NCBI GenBank assembly: GCA_002693605.1
Contig: NZQO01000109.1
Location: 1 to 13,168, forward strand
Origin: Flavobacteriaceae bacterium
Lineage (GTDB): Bacteria > Bacteroidota > Bacteroidia > Flavobacteriales > Flavobacteriaceae
Length of the DNA: 13,168 nt
Direction of reading: 5' to 3'
Shown: positions 1-6,525 of the stretch, piece by piece
Layout: each line of letters starts with the position of its first letter
Numbering within the stretch: position 1 is the stretch's first letter
The notes under the pieces: generated by a model
The model's database searches: none
What the model was told of the DNA's origin: nothing
The model's input: the letters and a program-made list of their open reading frames with translations, nothing else
Position numbers and translations under genes: made by a program

Positions 1-21
1 TTAATGAATGCGGATTTGTCA

Positions 22-101
22 GCTTAACGATTTTGCTTGTTAAGAAAACTAATTTACTTCTTTTCTATTAAACCCGCCATTTGCGATATACGTTGTTATG
101 C
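22..101. repeat. attC-like recombination site 1 (right half clear)
   Basis: The right end (ATATAC, GTT, then GTTATGC) matches the closing arm of the other sites in the window. The left end starts with GCTTAACG followed by ATTTTGC, like the opening arm AACG-GTTTTGC of the site at 11551. The central arms pair poorly, so the left limit is uncertain. GTTATGCAGC at 95-104 is the exact reverse complement of GCTGCATAAC at 691-700, bounding the toxin-antitoxin unit. Confidence 0.5.
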
Positions 102-111
102 AGCGGTTTTC

Positions 112-414
112 TCAAAACTTAATTCTGTCAGGATCTTGTCTATTTGAAAAGAAGGATAGTATTTCTATCGAATCCTCGTTTAACCGATAATATAAATTAT
201 TAAACCTTGCTACAACAGCTCTTCTTATATTTTTCTTCTTTTTGGAAATTTGAAATAGCTCTGGATTTTTAGAAATTAATTCTATTGTATGATCTAATTC
301 TTGAGAGAAATTTTTCAATTCTCTCTCAGTCCAATTTTCTTCTAAATATTCTATTGTATTTTCTAATTCGGATAGAGCGTGGTTAGTCCACAGAATTTTA
401 TAACCACTTTTCAT
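112..414 (-). CDS. RelE/ParE family toxin
   Basis: A 100-residue protein of the RelE/ParE superfamily. Toxins of this family inhibit gyrase (ParE type) or cleave mRNA on the ribosome (RelE type); the sequence alone does not say which. The N-terminus has the family's beta strand and helix pair (YKILWTNHALSELENTIEYL), then a second helix with NPELF. The core is IRRAVVARFNNLYYRL, and it ends with the typical strand EILSFFSNRQDP. The length is normal. The ATG start lies inside the end of the upstream antitoxin gene, with a 17-base overlap, so the two are surely co-translated. The stop is about 10 bases from an attC-like site, and the pair fills one cassette unit, a classic integron cargo that stabilises the array. 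Confidence 0.85.
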   Translation of the reverse strand: MKSGYKILWTNHALSELENTIEYLEENWTERELKNFSQELDHTIELISKNPELFQISKKKKNIRRAVVARFNNLYYRLNEDSIEILSFFSNRQDPDRIKF

Positions 415-631
415 ATAACTTCTTCGCTTCGGAATGAGATTTTAATTTTCCGGAATCAGAGTCTTGAATTCCTTTTTCGATAGATTTTCTTTCTTCTTTA
501 GAAATTTCTTTCCACCAGTCCGTTTTCTCATTCTCTCGTAATTTCATTACTTTTTCAATAATGGACTCGTCGTTCAGAGTTGATAACCATTGAATTAATT
601 CTATCTTCTTATTTTGAATATTTATATCCAT
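398..631 (-). CDS. addiction-module antitoxin
   Basis: A 77-residue acidic and basic helical protein of the short addiction-module antitoxin type, common in Bacteroidota next to ParE genes. The C-terminal signature is EKGIQDSDSGKLKSHSEAKKLYEKWL, resembling the conserved tail (GK, H, E, KKLYEKWL) of the family that binds its cognate toxin. The N-terminal half (IELIQWLSTLNDESIIEKVMKL) is the helical part, where DNA contact or dimerisation would be expected. It is the first gene of the pair, and its stop overlaps the toxin start by 17 bases. About 60 bases separate its start from the attC-like site at 694-821. Autoregulation by the complex is usual for the family but no operator was identified here. 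Confidence 0.8.
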   Translation of the reverse strand: MDINIQNKKIELIQWLSTLNDESIIEKVMKLRENEKTDWWKEISKEERKSIEKGIQDSDSGKLKSHSEAKKLYEKWL

Positions 632-693
632 AACTCAAATTTACAATTTTGATATTAATTTCTTTTGTTCTTTTCGCGATCTTTTTGACTGCT

Positions 694-821
694 GCATAAC
701 GCTAAGGCTATAAATCGTAGGGCCTTCAAAGTGAATAGTTGTCAGCCGTGGTAAAGAAACTACAAAGTACTGAACTTGCCAAATCTACTGCACGCCCTAT
801 GATTTATAGCTACTGTTATAT
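694..821. repeat. attC-like recombination site 2
   Basis: The opening end is GCATAACGCTAAG and the closing end TACTGTTATAT. The inner arms at 707-723 and 794-810 pair at 16 of 17 positions. On its left it closes the toxin-antitoxin unit (GCTGCATAAC, 691-700). On its right it opens the next unit, with GTTATATGGA at 815-824 matching TCCATATAAC at 1162-1171. The loop between the arms has no ORF. Confidence 0.7.
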
Positions 822-824
822 GGA

Positions 825-1161
825 GTTTTTTTGTTCGTCCGTCATTGTAAGTTAGTCCGAAATGAGCTCAAAGCACATCATTGTCAGCCGGTAAAATCTG
901 GACTAAAAGTTATTATTAGTTAGTCCGAAATGACTGAAAATCGCATTATTGTCAGCCGGTACAATCGTGATTAAAGTTATAAAATCAGTTACAGTTCGAC
1001 GTTGTCCTGGTTATTCTAATTGATAGATAAAAAAGTGATGAAGAGTCAGCCTTGATGAAGCATTACCGTGTTACATCAGTTCTTCTCCTACGAAACAGTG
1101 ACTAAGTCGATAATCTGTAACTTATTGATATTTTCTTGTTAAAATGACGAAATTCCTAAAT
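825..1161. other. cassette unit without a gene
   Basis: This 337-base stretch lies between attC-like sites 2 and 3 and has no open frame of credible length on either strand. It contains two tandem copies of a roughly 68-base sequence. Nothing identifies a known RNA family. It could be a decayed coding cassette, a non-coding RNA cassette or a regulatory cassette. Confidence 0.6.
850..985. repeat. tandem direct repeat, two copies of about 68 bp
   Basis: Copy one starts at 850 and copy two at 918. They share AGTTAGTCCGAAATGA at the start, ATTGTCAGCCGGTA in the middle and TTAAAGTTAT or TAAAAGTTAT at the end, with diverged bases between. A partial echo of the central block (TTGTCAGCCG-GGTAAA) occurs at about 737-752, inside the loop of site 2. 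Confidence 0.8.
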
Positions 1162-1164
1162 TCC

Positions 1165-1257
1165 ATATAACGGGCAGCGTATAAGGCTCGTGGATGCGTA
1201 GCATACACAGGAGAGCCGATTGAGCTGCGCCTCGATGTGCCTTATGCGTTGTTAGGT
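1165..1257. repeat. attC-like recombination site 3
   Basis: It opens with ATATAACGGGCAGCGTATAAGGC and closes with GCCTTATGC, GTT, GTTAGGT. The closing GTTAGGT fits the classical integron core GTTRRRY exactly. Inner arms at 1177-1187 and 1239-1247 pair with a two-base bulge, as in known attC sites. The total length of about 93 bases is in the attC range. Confidence 0.75.
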
Positions 1258-1338
1258 GGCAGTTGCCCAGCGTTTAGCTATAATTGCCAAATAGACCACT
1301 ACGTTTCCCGATACGTAGCCATACGCTGCCCGTTAGGT
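1258..1338. repeat. inverted half-site inserted at a cassette boundary
   Basis: This segment of about 81 bases lies between two copies of GTTAGGT (1251-1257 and 1332-1338). Its right part, ATACGCTGCCCGTTA at 1321-1335, is a perfect 15-base reverse complement of the opening arm of site 3 at 1168-1182. It has no closing arm of its own, so it looks like an inverted partial site or an empty mini-cassette. Confidence 0.55.
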
Positions 1339-1593
1339 AGAATAGAGTGTAACAATAGAAATTTTAAAAATTATGCAAATAAACTTTTATCATTAGTTTG
1401 AACCAAAACTCAAAGAATATCAATTCTTTCTATTTCCAACTATAACTTTTGATGTGTCTAGTAGTTGGCAATATATGTATTATACTATTGATTTATCATT
1501 GTTCTTTTGGACAGTGGAAATAGTAATCACTAAAGAAACAAAGTGATTTTTAAAGTTTCGTTACACGTCACTCGATGGGCTATTCTACCTAAC
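1332..1593. other. cassette unit without a gene, bounded by 14-bp inverted repeats
   Basis: GTTAGGTAGAATAG (1332-1345) and CTATTCTACCTAAC (1580-1593) are perfect inverted repeats. A shorter inner pair follows (GTGTAAC near 1347-1353 and GTTACAC at 1560-1566). The interior is very AT-rich, has stops in all frames and shows no recognisable gene. It could be a non-coding cassette, a promoter cassette or a remnant. Confidence 0.65.
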
Positions 1594-1718
1594 GTGTTTG
1601 TGTATGATTTCGTTGCGTGGGTCAGCACGTATTTTAGCAAATAAAAACCGAATAGAAAATCCGCGAGGATTTTCGTAAGTAGGCTAGAAGTAGCAATAAA
1701 TTATATACGGTGTTGTGC
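1587..1718. repeat. attC-like recombination site 4
   Basis: It opens with CCTAACGTGTTTGTGTATGA and closes with ATTATATAC, GGT, GTTGTGC. The arms GTGTATGATTT and AAATTATATAC pair at 9 of 11 positions. GTTGTGCTT at 1712-1720 is the exact reverse complement of AAGCACAAC at 2209-2217, bounding the following unit. Confidence 0.65.
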
Positions 1719-1723
1719 TTTCG

Positions 1724-2179
1724 TTATTTTTTTGATTCTACAAATACCTTATTCATCCAATCAGAAAAATCTTTGGAAAATGCGAATCCCACTTCATTCC
1801 AATAATCTTCAAAACCTGGTGAGTTCAATGCTGCAACTATAAATTTTGCATAGTTGTCCCAGTGATTATTCGGCATTAGACTTAATTTGTAATGATGAAA
1901 ATATGTTTCAGCGTGAAGCAATAACATCATATGATTCCATTTTCTGAATTCTATATCTCCGTCTGACAATTCTTTCTCTTGCATTACTTTTGCCCATCGG
2001 TCAGAATGTTCGGCTCTAAATTTAGTGAGTTCTAATGCGAATTCAGACAATGAGTGTCTCGCGGCAGCTCTGTTTACTCGGGTACTTTGTCTAACTTGTT
2101 TAGCCAAGTATACGAGCGTTACAACAACAGCAATAGACGCTAAAATTTCACTTATTAAAACTATTTTTTCTAGGTTCAT
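1724..2179 (-). CDS. single-helix membrane-anchored protein of unknown function
   Basis: A 151-residue protein. Residues about 5-26 (KIVLISEILASIAVVVTLVYLA) form one hydrophobic transmembrane helix. It is followed by KQVRQSTRVNRAAARHSL, a basic stretch that suggests the rest is cytoplasmic. The remainder is a soluble, aromatic-rich helical domain (MLLLHAETYFHHYKLSLMPNNHWDNYAKFI). I recognise the general layout of a hydrophobic helix followed by Q(I/V)RQ(S/N)TR as one seen in many short hypothetical proteins of marine bacteria and integron cassettes, but no function is known. The stop is a few bases from site 4, and about 30 bases separate the start from site 5, so it is the only gene of its unit. 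The ATG start is supported by the helix beginning immediately after it. Confidence 0.75.
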   Translation of the reverse strand: MNLEKIVLISEILASIAVVVTLVYLAKQVRQSTRVNRAAARHSLSEFALELTKFRAEHSDRWAKVMQEKELSDGDIEFRKWNHMMLLLHAETYFHHYKLSLMPNNHWDNYAKFIVAALNSPGFEDYWNEVGFAFSKDFSDWMNKVFVESKK

Positions 2180-2210
2180 TTCTAATATTTCAATTTTCGG
2201 TCATAATGAA

Positions 2211-2406
2211 GCACAACGGGTTTGTATAAGAACAGTAGGGCTGATTTGCACGCTATCCATTCGGTTGAACCACAAGCCGAATTTTTAAATTTTACTTATT
2301 ATTTTTTTTTGTCAATAAGCCAAATTTAAAAATTTGGCGGACTCGCAAATATGCCTTAACTTCGATTAAGCAACTCATTAGCTATGAGCTATATACGTTG
2401 TTGTGC
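2211..2406. repeat. attC-like recombination site 5
   Basis: It opens with GCACAACGGGTTTGTATAAG and closes with GCTATATAC, GTT, GTTGTGC. At nearly 200 bases it is longer than the others, and its arms pair less well, so there may be extra sequence in the loop. GTTGTGCGC at 2400-2408 is the reverse complement of GCGCACAAC at 3013-3021, bounding the lipoprotein unit. There is no gene between 2180 and 2438. Confidence 0.6.
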
Positions 2407-2438
2407 GCTGGCTTTTTACGTTCTGTTTATTGATTAAT

Positions 2439-2987
2439 TTATTGTAAATTAAGTTGCCAAGAAACACCAAATTTATCTTCCACAAAACTGAACTTTTGAC
2501 AGAAACCATAATTGTCTATCGGCATCATAACTTTTCCGTTTTCTGATAGCTTTTCAAAAAACTTTTTAAGTTCTTCATCGCTTTCACATTCTACCCAATT
2601 AGAAACTCCAGGCGTAAAATCCCATTCGTGTTTTATAGGGCTATCACTACAAATAAATTCTTTTCCATTCAATTTAAACGTTGCTTTCATAATAGTTCCA
2701 TCTTTTGCTGATCCATCTTTTCCATATCGCTGAACGTCAATAATTTCAGAATTGTCGAATAATTCTACGCAAAAGTTCATTGCTTCTTCAGCATTATTTT
2801 CTTGGAATGTTAGAAATGTGCTTATTTGAGTTTTCATTTTAGGCTTATCTTTATTAATAATCGTTTTCAGGCTATCATTTTCAGACTGTAATTTGTCAAT
2901 TTGTTGAACCTTATTTTTGTCCGTGTTATATTCCGAGCAACCAACCAATATTAAGGTTAAAATTATTAATCTTATCGGTTTTTTCAT
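2439..2987 (-). CDS. lipoprotein with a PhnB/3-demethylubiquinone-methyltransferase-like VOC domain
   Basis: A 182-residue protein. Residues 1-17 form a lipoprotein signal (MKKP, then a hydrophobic stretch, then the lipobox LVGC with Cys17). A short coiled-coil-like linker follows at about 25-45 (VQQIDKLQSENDSLKTII). From residue 51 the sequence is a PhnB-like fold of the vicinal oxygen chelate superfamily: KTQISTFLTF, AEEAMNFCVELF, GTIMKATFKLNGKEFICSD, WVECESDEELKKFFEKLS, YGFCQKFSFVEDKFGVSWQL. Such domains are normally cytosolic and stand alone; MKTQIST inside this ORF would be the usual start. Here an N-terminal lipid anchor appears to have been added, placing the domain outside the cytoplasm. 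Enzymatic activity is not assured, as many members have no known reaction. It is the sole gene of its cassette unit. Confidence 0.8.
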   Translation of the reverse strand: MKKPIRLIILTLILVGCSEYNTDKNKVQQIDKLQSENDSLKTIINKDKPKMKTQISTFLTFQENNAEEAMNFCVELFDNSEIIDVQRYGKDGSAKDGTIMKATFKLNGKEFICSDSPIKHEWDFTPGVSNWVECESDEELKKFFEKLSENGKVMMPIDNYGFCQKFSFVEDKFGVSWQLNLQ

Positions 2988-3014
2988 TTCAGCACGAGGT
3001 TTTTTTTAGCTTGC

Positions 3015-3081
3015 GCACAACGTTCCGTGTATGGTGTCGTAGCATCCCGTAGGGTGCTATGCACTATACACATTGTTGTGT
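3015..3081. repeat. attC-like recombination site 6 (compact hairpin)
   Basis: This is the clearest hairpin in the window, about 67 bases. It opens with GCACAACGTTCC, has arms starting GTGTATGGTG and ending CACTATACAC, and closes with ATT, GTTGTG. The arms pair over about 20 bases with bulged extra bases on the left arm, a hallmark of attC sites. It is the left boundary of the large defence unit: GTTGTGTTT at 3075-3083 matches AAACACAAC at 11549-11557. Confidence 0.75.
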
Positions 3082-3191
3082 TTTCGTGCTTTATTTTCAT
3101 TTTGTTTTTCAGCGTTGGGAAAGACACACTCTTTGACAAGTTTTGGCTCGTGCGGTTGGAATTATGTGCGACTTGGCAATGTGTGTGGCTA

Positions 3192-5516
3192 TTATGCATT
3201 GAAACCAGCATCTTCTAATCGAGATAAATGTCTTTTAATATTTTTTTCGTGAAAATCATTTAAAGCTTTAAGGCCATAAGCAAAATCTGCAACGTATTGT
3301 AATTCTTTCGCTGATAACACTTTCGCTTTAGTGTCCCACACTACCATTTTCGTGAGTAAATCCGAACTGATTTTATTGTTCGATTCAACTACTGGTAAAC
3401 TTGCAGCTTCTGAAACTTTAACTTCATCAAAGAAATTTGGAGAACCTGCCAGAATGTTTTCAATGATTTTTATAGCATCCCTTCTTTGGTTTTCAGACAA
3501 TACCTTATTCAAACGTAGAGAAGATTGAATATTAATTGCTCTGTCTTTTAGGTGTTGAGTCATGTTCTCAATTTCTGAGCCTATTTTGCTTATTTCGAGC
3601 CATTTGCTAATCGGTATGGATTTTACAAAATCTATTTCAGCTTGAACTAGTTGATTTTCCACTTCATCTTCCGTTATTCTTTTTCTTTTTTCAGACGATT
3701 TATTTTCTAGGTCAGTTTTCAAACTTTCTAGGTCAATATTAAAATCCTCATTCTTTATTGCATTCCAACATTCTTCTTTTTTTGCCCACTCGCCATATAA
3801 AGAGCCGGGTGCTCTATTTTTGATATAATCTTCAATTTTAGACATCACCTCATGGAGCTTGCTTTTAAGAATATCGCTCAAGGATTGTTGTTTCCAGATT
3901 TTGTATAGGTCAAGTTTATAGTCCAATTTTAAACTTAGCCAAGCTATAGAATAGGGGACTGTTATATATCGCATGTCACCAATTGCATTAGGTTTTACGC
4001 CATAAATTTTTTCAGCATTTTTAAATAATAATGCCTTTGCAATTAAATCCTCAAACCAAATGTTGTCAGGTTTGAAACTGAAATTATAATTTAGGAATTG
4101 AGCATAATTTTTTTGACTTCCCCTAACAACGATATGCGGTCCAATTACTAATTTTTTCCCGTAATAAATCTCTTCATAAGCATTAATATATTTTGCCAAC
4201 AACTCTTTAGTAAACATTTGAACTCGAGGGTTCTGCTTGTCAAATTGTTTCCGTTTTGATGGGGTTATTCCAAATCGATTTCTATCATTTTTATACTGAC
4301 CTCTTGAACGCTCAAAAAACCAACGTGTTTGAGTTGTTTCCCCTGAAACCGGAGGTGCCCAAATTGTTCTTGACAGTTTTTCAATCAGTACGTGATTTTC
4401 TCTATTCGAACTTAAATCTGAAGCTGAAACCCTATTTTGAGTATTTGCATATTCTGCTATACGACCAACAATTTCTGAAAAATTGTCCCTGTTTTTTACA
4501 ATCGTCAGTTTTACAGGAACAAACACATTGCTAATATCTATTTTATCTTTTTTCCAAGTGTGATATACAGATGCTGTTGTTTGACCGCCATTTACAATTT
4601 GAAAATCTTTTACTAGGGCAATTGCTTTTCCTTGATTGTTGGGTAAACCTGTTATGCTAACCTCTTCGGCAGTAGCAGCAATACCATTATTAAAGGCCAT
4701 AAACATATGTTGCTCTTTCAAAATAGTGTTACGGATTCCTTTATTTATTTTTCCAGTAAATTGAAGAAATGAACGAACATTTTGCTCAAGCAGTCTAGCT
4801 CCGTATTGCTCATAAATATCAGCTAAAGCAAGACCTGGAATAATTGCAAGCCAAGATTGATAATCTGAATTTTCCGTTTCATTCACAATACAAGGTACTT
4901 TGTAGCCTGATTGTTCAAAGTTTATTTCAATTGGAACTCTTGATTGATCCGAAAGATTGAAAAGATAATTAATATCTATTGTTCTATAAAAAACGGTGTA
5001 ACCTGCAACAGTATCCGAAGTTTTCAAATCAGCCTTTATTTCACCATTAGTAATTAAAAATATATTTACACGGGTTAAATATTCTTTAACTTCTGGAACA
5101 TTAGCCAAAGTTTGAGCCAAGTCAAATATTTCTGAACTTTCCTCAATATCATTTACGTAATCTTTATAAATAGCGTTTCTGAAAAATTTTACTGCTCTTT
5201 CAATAGCCTTGTCAGCATCACCTTTAGTAATACTTTGAATATTTGAATCACCATTATATATGGTTACAAATAAATCCAGTGTTTCGTAATTTTCATAAAG
5301 TGAATAGCCATTGATCTTATGCTCAACACCTCTTTTGCTAATCTTTTCATCAAAACAAACTCGATAGTTTTCTGTCTCGCCAGCATCTGATAAGAAGGAC
5401 AATGCTAATTCTGTAAAAACCTGCTCTGGATTTGTTCCTTCTTCTTCTGAAATTAGGTTTGATTTAATTTCTTCTTGAACATCTATATAAAATTTCTGTA
5501 ATTCCTTATTTTCCAT
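3192..5516 (-). CDS. AIPR (abortive infection phage resistance) family protein
   Basis: A 774-residue protein of the AIPR family (PF10592), named for AbiR-type phage resistance and found in operons with DNA methyltransferases, Z1 and DUF4420 proteins. Family landmarks are visible: QYGARLLEQNVRSFL at about 240-251, KINKGIRNTI at 256-265, FNNGIAATAEEV at 275-286 and IVNGGQTTAS at 307-316. NGGQTT resembles the DGQHR motif of DndB-like and ParB-like proteins. The biochemical activity is unproven. I chose ATG at 5516 (MENKELQKFY), 7 bases after the DUF4420 stop; a TTG at 5537 in the same frame would overlap that gene. It is the last gene of the operon, and about 110 gene-free bases follow before site 6. 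Confidence 0.88.
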   Translation of the reverse strand: MENKELQKFYIDVQEEIKSNLISEEEGTNPEQVFTELALSFLSDAGETENYRVCFDEKISKRGVEHKINGYSLYENYETLDLFVTIYNGDSNIQSITKGDADKAIERAVKFFRNAIYKDYVNDIEESSEIFDLAQTLANVPEVKEYLTRVNIFLITNGEIKADLKTSDTVAGYTVFYRTIDINYLFNLSDQSRVPIEINFEQSGYKVPCIVNETENSDYQSWLAIIPGLALADIYEQYGARLLEQNVRSFLQFTGKINKGIRNTILKEQHMFMAFNNGIAATAEEVSITGLPNNQGKAIALVKDFQIVNGGQTTASVYHTWKKDKIDISNVFVPVKLTIVKNRDNFSEIVGRIAEYANTQNRVSASDLSSNRENHVLIEKLSRTIWAPPVSGETTQTRWFFERSRGQYKNDRNRFGITPSKRKQFDKQNPRVQMFTKELLAKYINAYEEIYYGKKLVIGPHIVVRGSQKNYAQFLNYNFSFKPDNIWFEDLIAKALLFKNAEKIYGVKPNAIGDMRYITVPYSIAWLSLKLDYKLDLYKIWKQQSLSDILKSKLHEVMSKIEDYIKNRAPGSLYGEWAKKEECWNAIKNEDFNIDLESLKTDLENKSSEKRKRITEDEVENQLVQAEIDFVKSIPISKWLEISKIGSEIENMTQHLKDRAINIQSSLRLNKVLSENQRRDAIKIIENILAGSPNFFDEVKVSEAASLPVVESNNKISSDLLTKMVVWDTKAKVLSAKELQYVADFAYGLKALNDFHEKNIKRHLSRLEDAGFNA

Positions 5517-5523
5517 AAAAATG

Positions 5524-6525
5524 CTATTGTATTTCAATCAAAAGAGTTTCTTGGGTAATTCTCCATTCCTCTGATTCTGACAGGACAATGGAATATTTAA
5601 CATCACCGACACCAATTGGAATTTGGTTTTCAGTTATTCTAGGGAAATTTCCAGAAACACGATAAAGATTTTCTTGTCTAATTGTATAACCTTTTTCTTC
5701 GTATAAAGGTCTATGCGTTTCGTAATATCCAGATTCTAATAGTTTTAGTTTAAATAAATTGGAAGCCATTGTATTGTCATTCAACAATCCCGAAACTTCA
5801 TCAATAATTGAATTCAAAGATTCTCCATTTCCAACTCTTATGTCGAGTGAAAGATGGTACAGGAATATTTTTTCAATGATGGAATCATCCAATTGTCTTT
5901 CGCTAGTAATATGAATTTTTTGATGATTATTACCGTGGGTAGTTTTGACTTCAACTGCCCAATTTGAATACTGAAAGTCTTGTATTGATTTTTCAGGGCC
6001 AAGCCAGGATTTAAGGCAGTAATTTTTATCTGATGTATTATTCAAGAAAAAACGTAAAAAATAAATTTCACCGTAAAGACCTCTTTGTGCTTCATCTGAT
6101 AATCCTTGCTTGCCAACTTTTTCAAATAAGGATTGCCATTTCGCCAAACGTTCTAACAATTTTTCTACTAAAGTTTGCTCCGTTGTTACTTCTGACACTC
6201 CAAAAATCAAATCTTCACATAGGGTAGAAAAAATGTCTTTGTGCTGTTTGTTAAGTAATAGAATGAGTAAGAATTTCTTTGATTTATCTCTTTCATCCGG
6301 CAGTGTTTCTATCTTGATGTCTTTGAGTTTGTTCCATTGATTTTCGTCAAAAGAGAATGAGACACTTATTCTAAATGCAATACACCGCAGTTTTTCTGGA
6401 GCTTTTAAAGCAACAAACACATCAGGCAAAACTTCTGCGGAATATCGCTTATAAAGCAATCCTGAGTGACTGAAATTATCACCCTCTAAACCGAACCATA
6501 TATTTTCAATCTTCGTCATTTCCAT
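5524..6525 (-). CDS. PD-(D/E)XK motif protein (DUF4420)
   Basis: A protein of about 334 residues of the DUF4420 family (PF14390), predicted to have the PD-(D/E)XK restriction-nuclease fold. The core is visible in order: QRGLYGEIYFLRFFL with Glu153, then WLGPEKSIQDFQ with Asp183, then the beta strand WAVEVKTT with Glu192 and Lys194. This gives E, D and ExK of an intact active site. It is the most likely DNA-cutting subunit encoded with the Z1 ATPase. The frame is open to an ATG at 6591, but residues before 6525 have no family character. ATG at 6525 or 6519 (MTKIENIWFGLEGD) fits the family start and gives a short overlap with the end of Z1, suggesting translational coupling. The stop is 7 bases before the AIPR start. 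Confidence 0.85.
   Translation of the reverse strand: MEMTKIENIWFGLEGDNFSHSGLLYKRYSAEVLPDVFVALKAPEKLRCIAFRISVSFSFDENQWNKLKDIKIETLPDERDKSKKFLLILLLNKQHKDIFSTLCEDLIFGVSEVTTEQTLVEKLLERLAKWQSLFEKVGKQGLSDEAQRGLYGEIYFLRFFLNNTSDKNYCLKSWLGPEKSIQDFQYSNWAVEVKTTHGNNHQKIHITSERQLDDSIIEKIFLYHLSLDIRVGNGESLNSIIDEVSGLLNDNTMASNLFKLKLLESGYYETHRPLYEEKGYTIRQENLYRVSGNFPRITENQIPIGVGDVKYSIVLSESEEWRITQETLLIEIQ

Noticed and set aside
2025..2288. Plus-strand ORF of 87 codons
   Set aside because: It is antisense to the membrane-protein gene and runs on into site 5; its composition is unlike a real protein.
3084..3191. An extra attC-like site or a terminator after the AIPR gene
   Set aside because: It contains pieces such as CAGCGTTGGG and GCAATGTGTGTGGC, but no opening and closing arms that pair and no clear hairpin with a T-run.
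2984..3218. Two overlapping ORFs on opposite strands across site 6
   Set aside because: Both translate the hairpin of the recombination site and the operon's 3' flank, with no family character.
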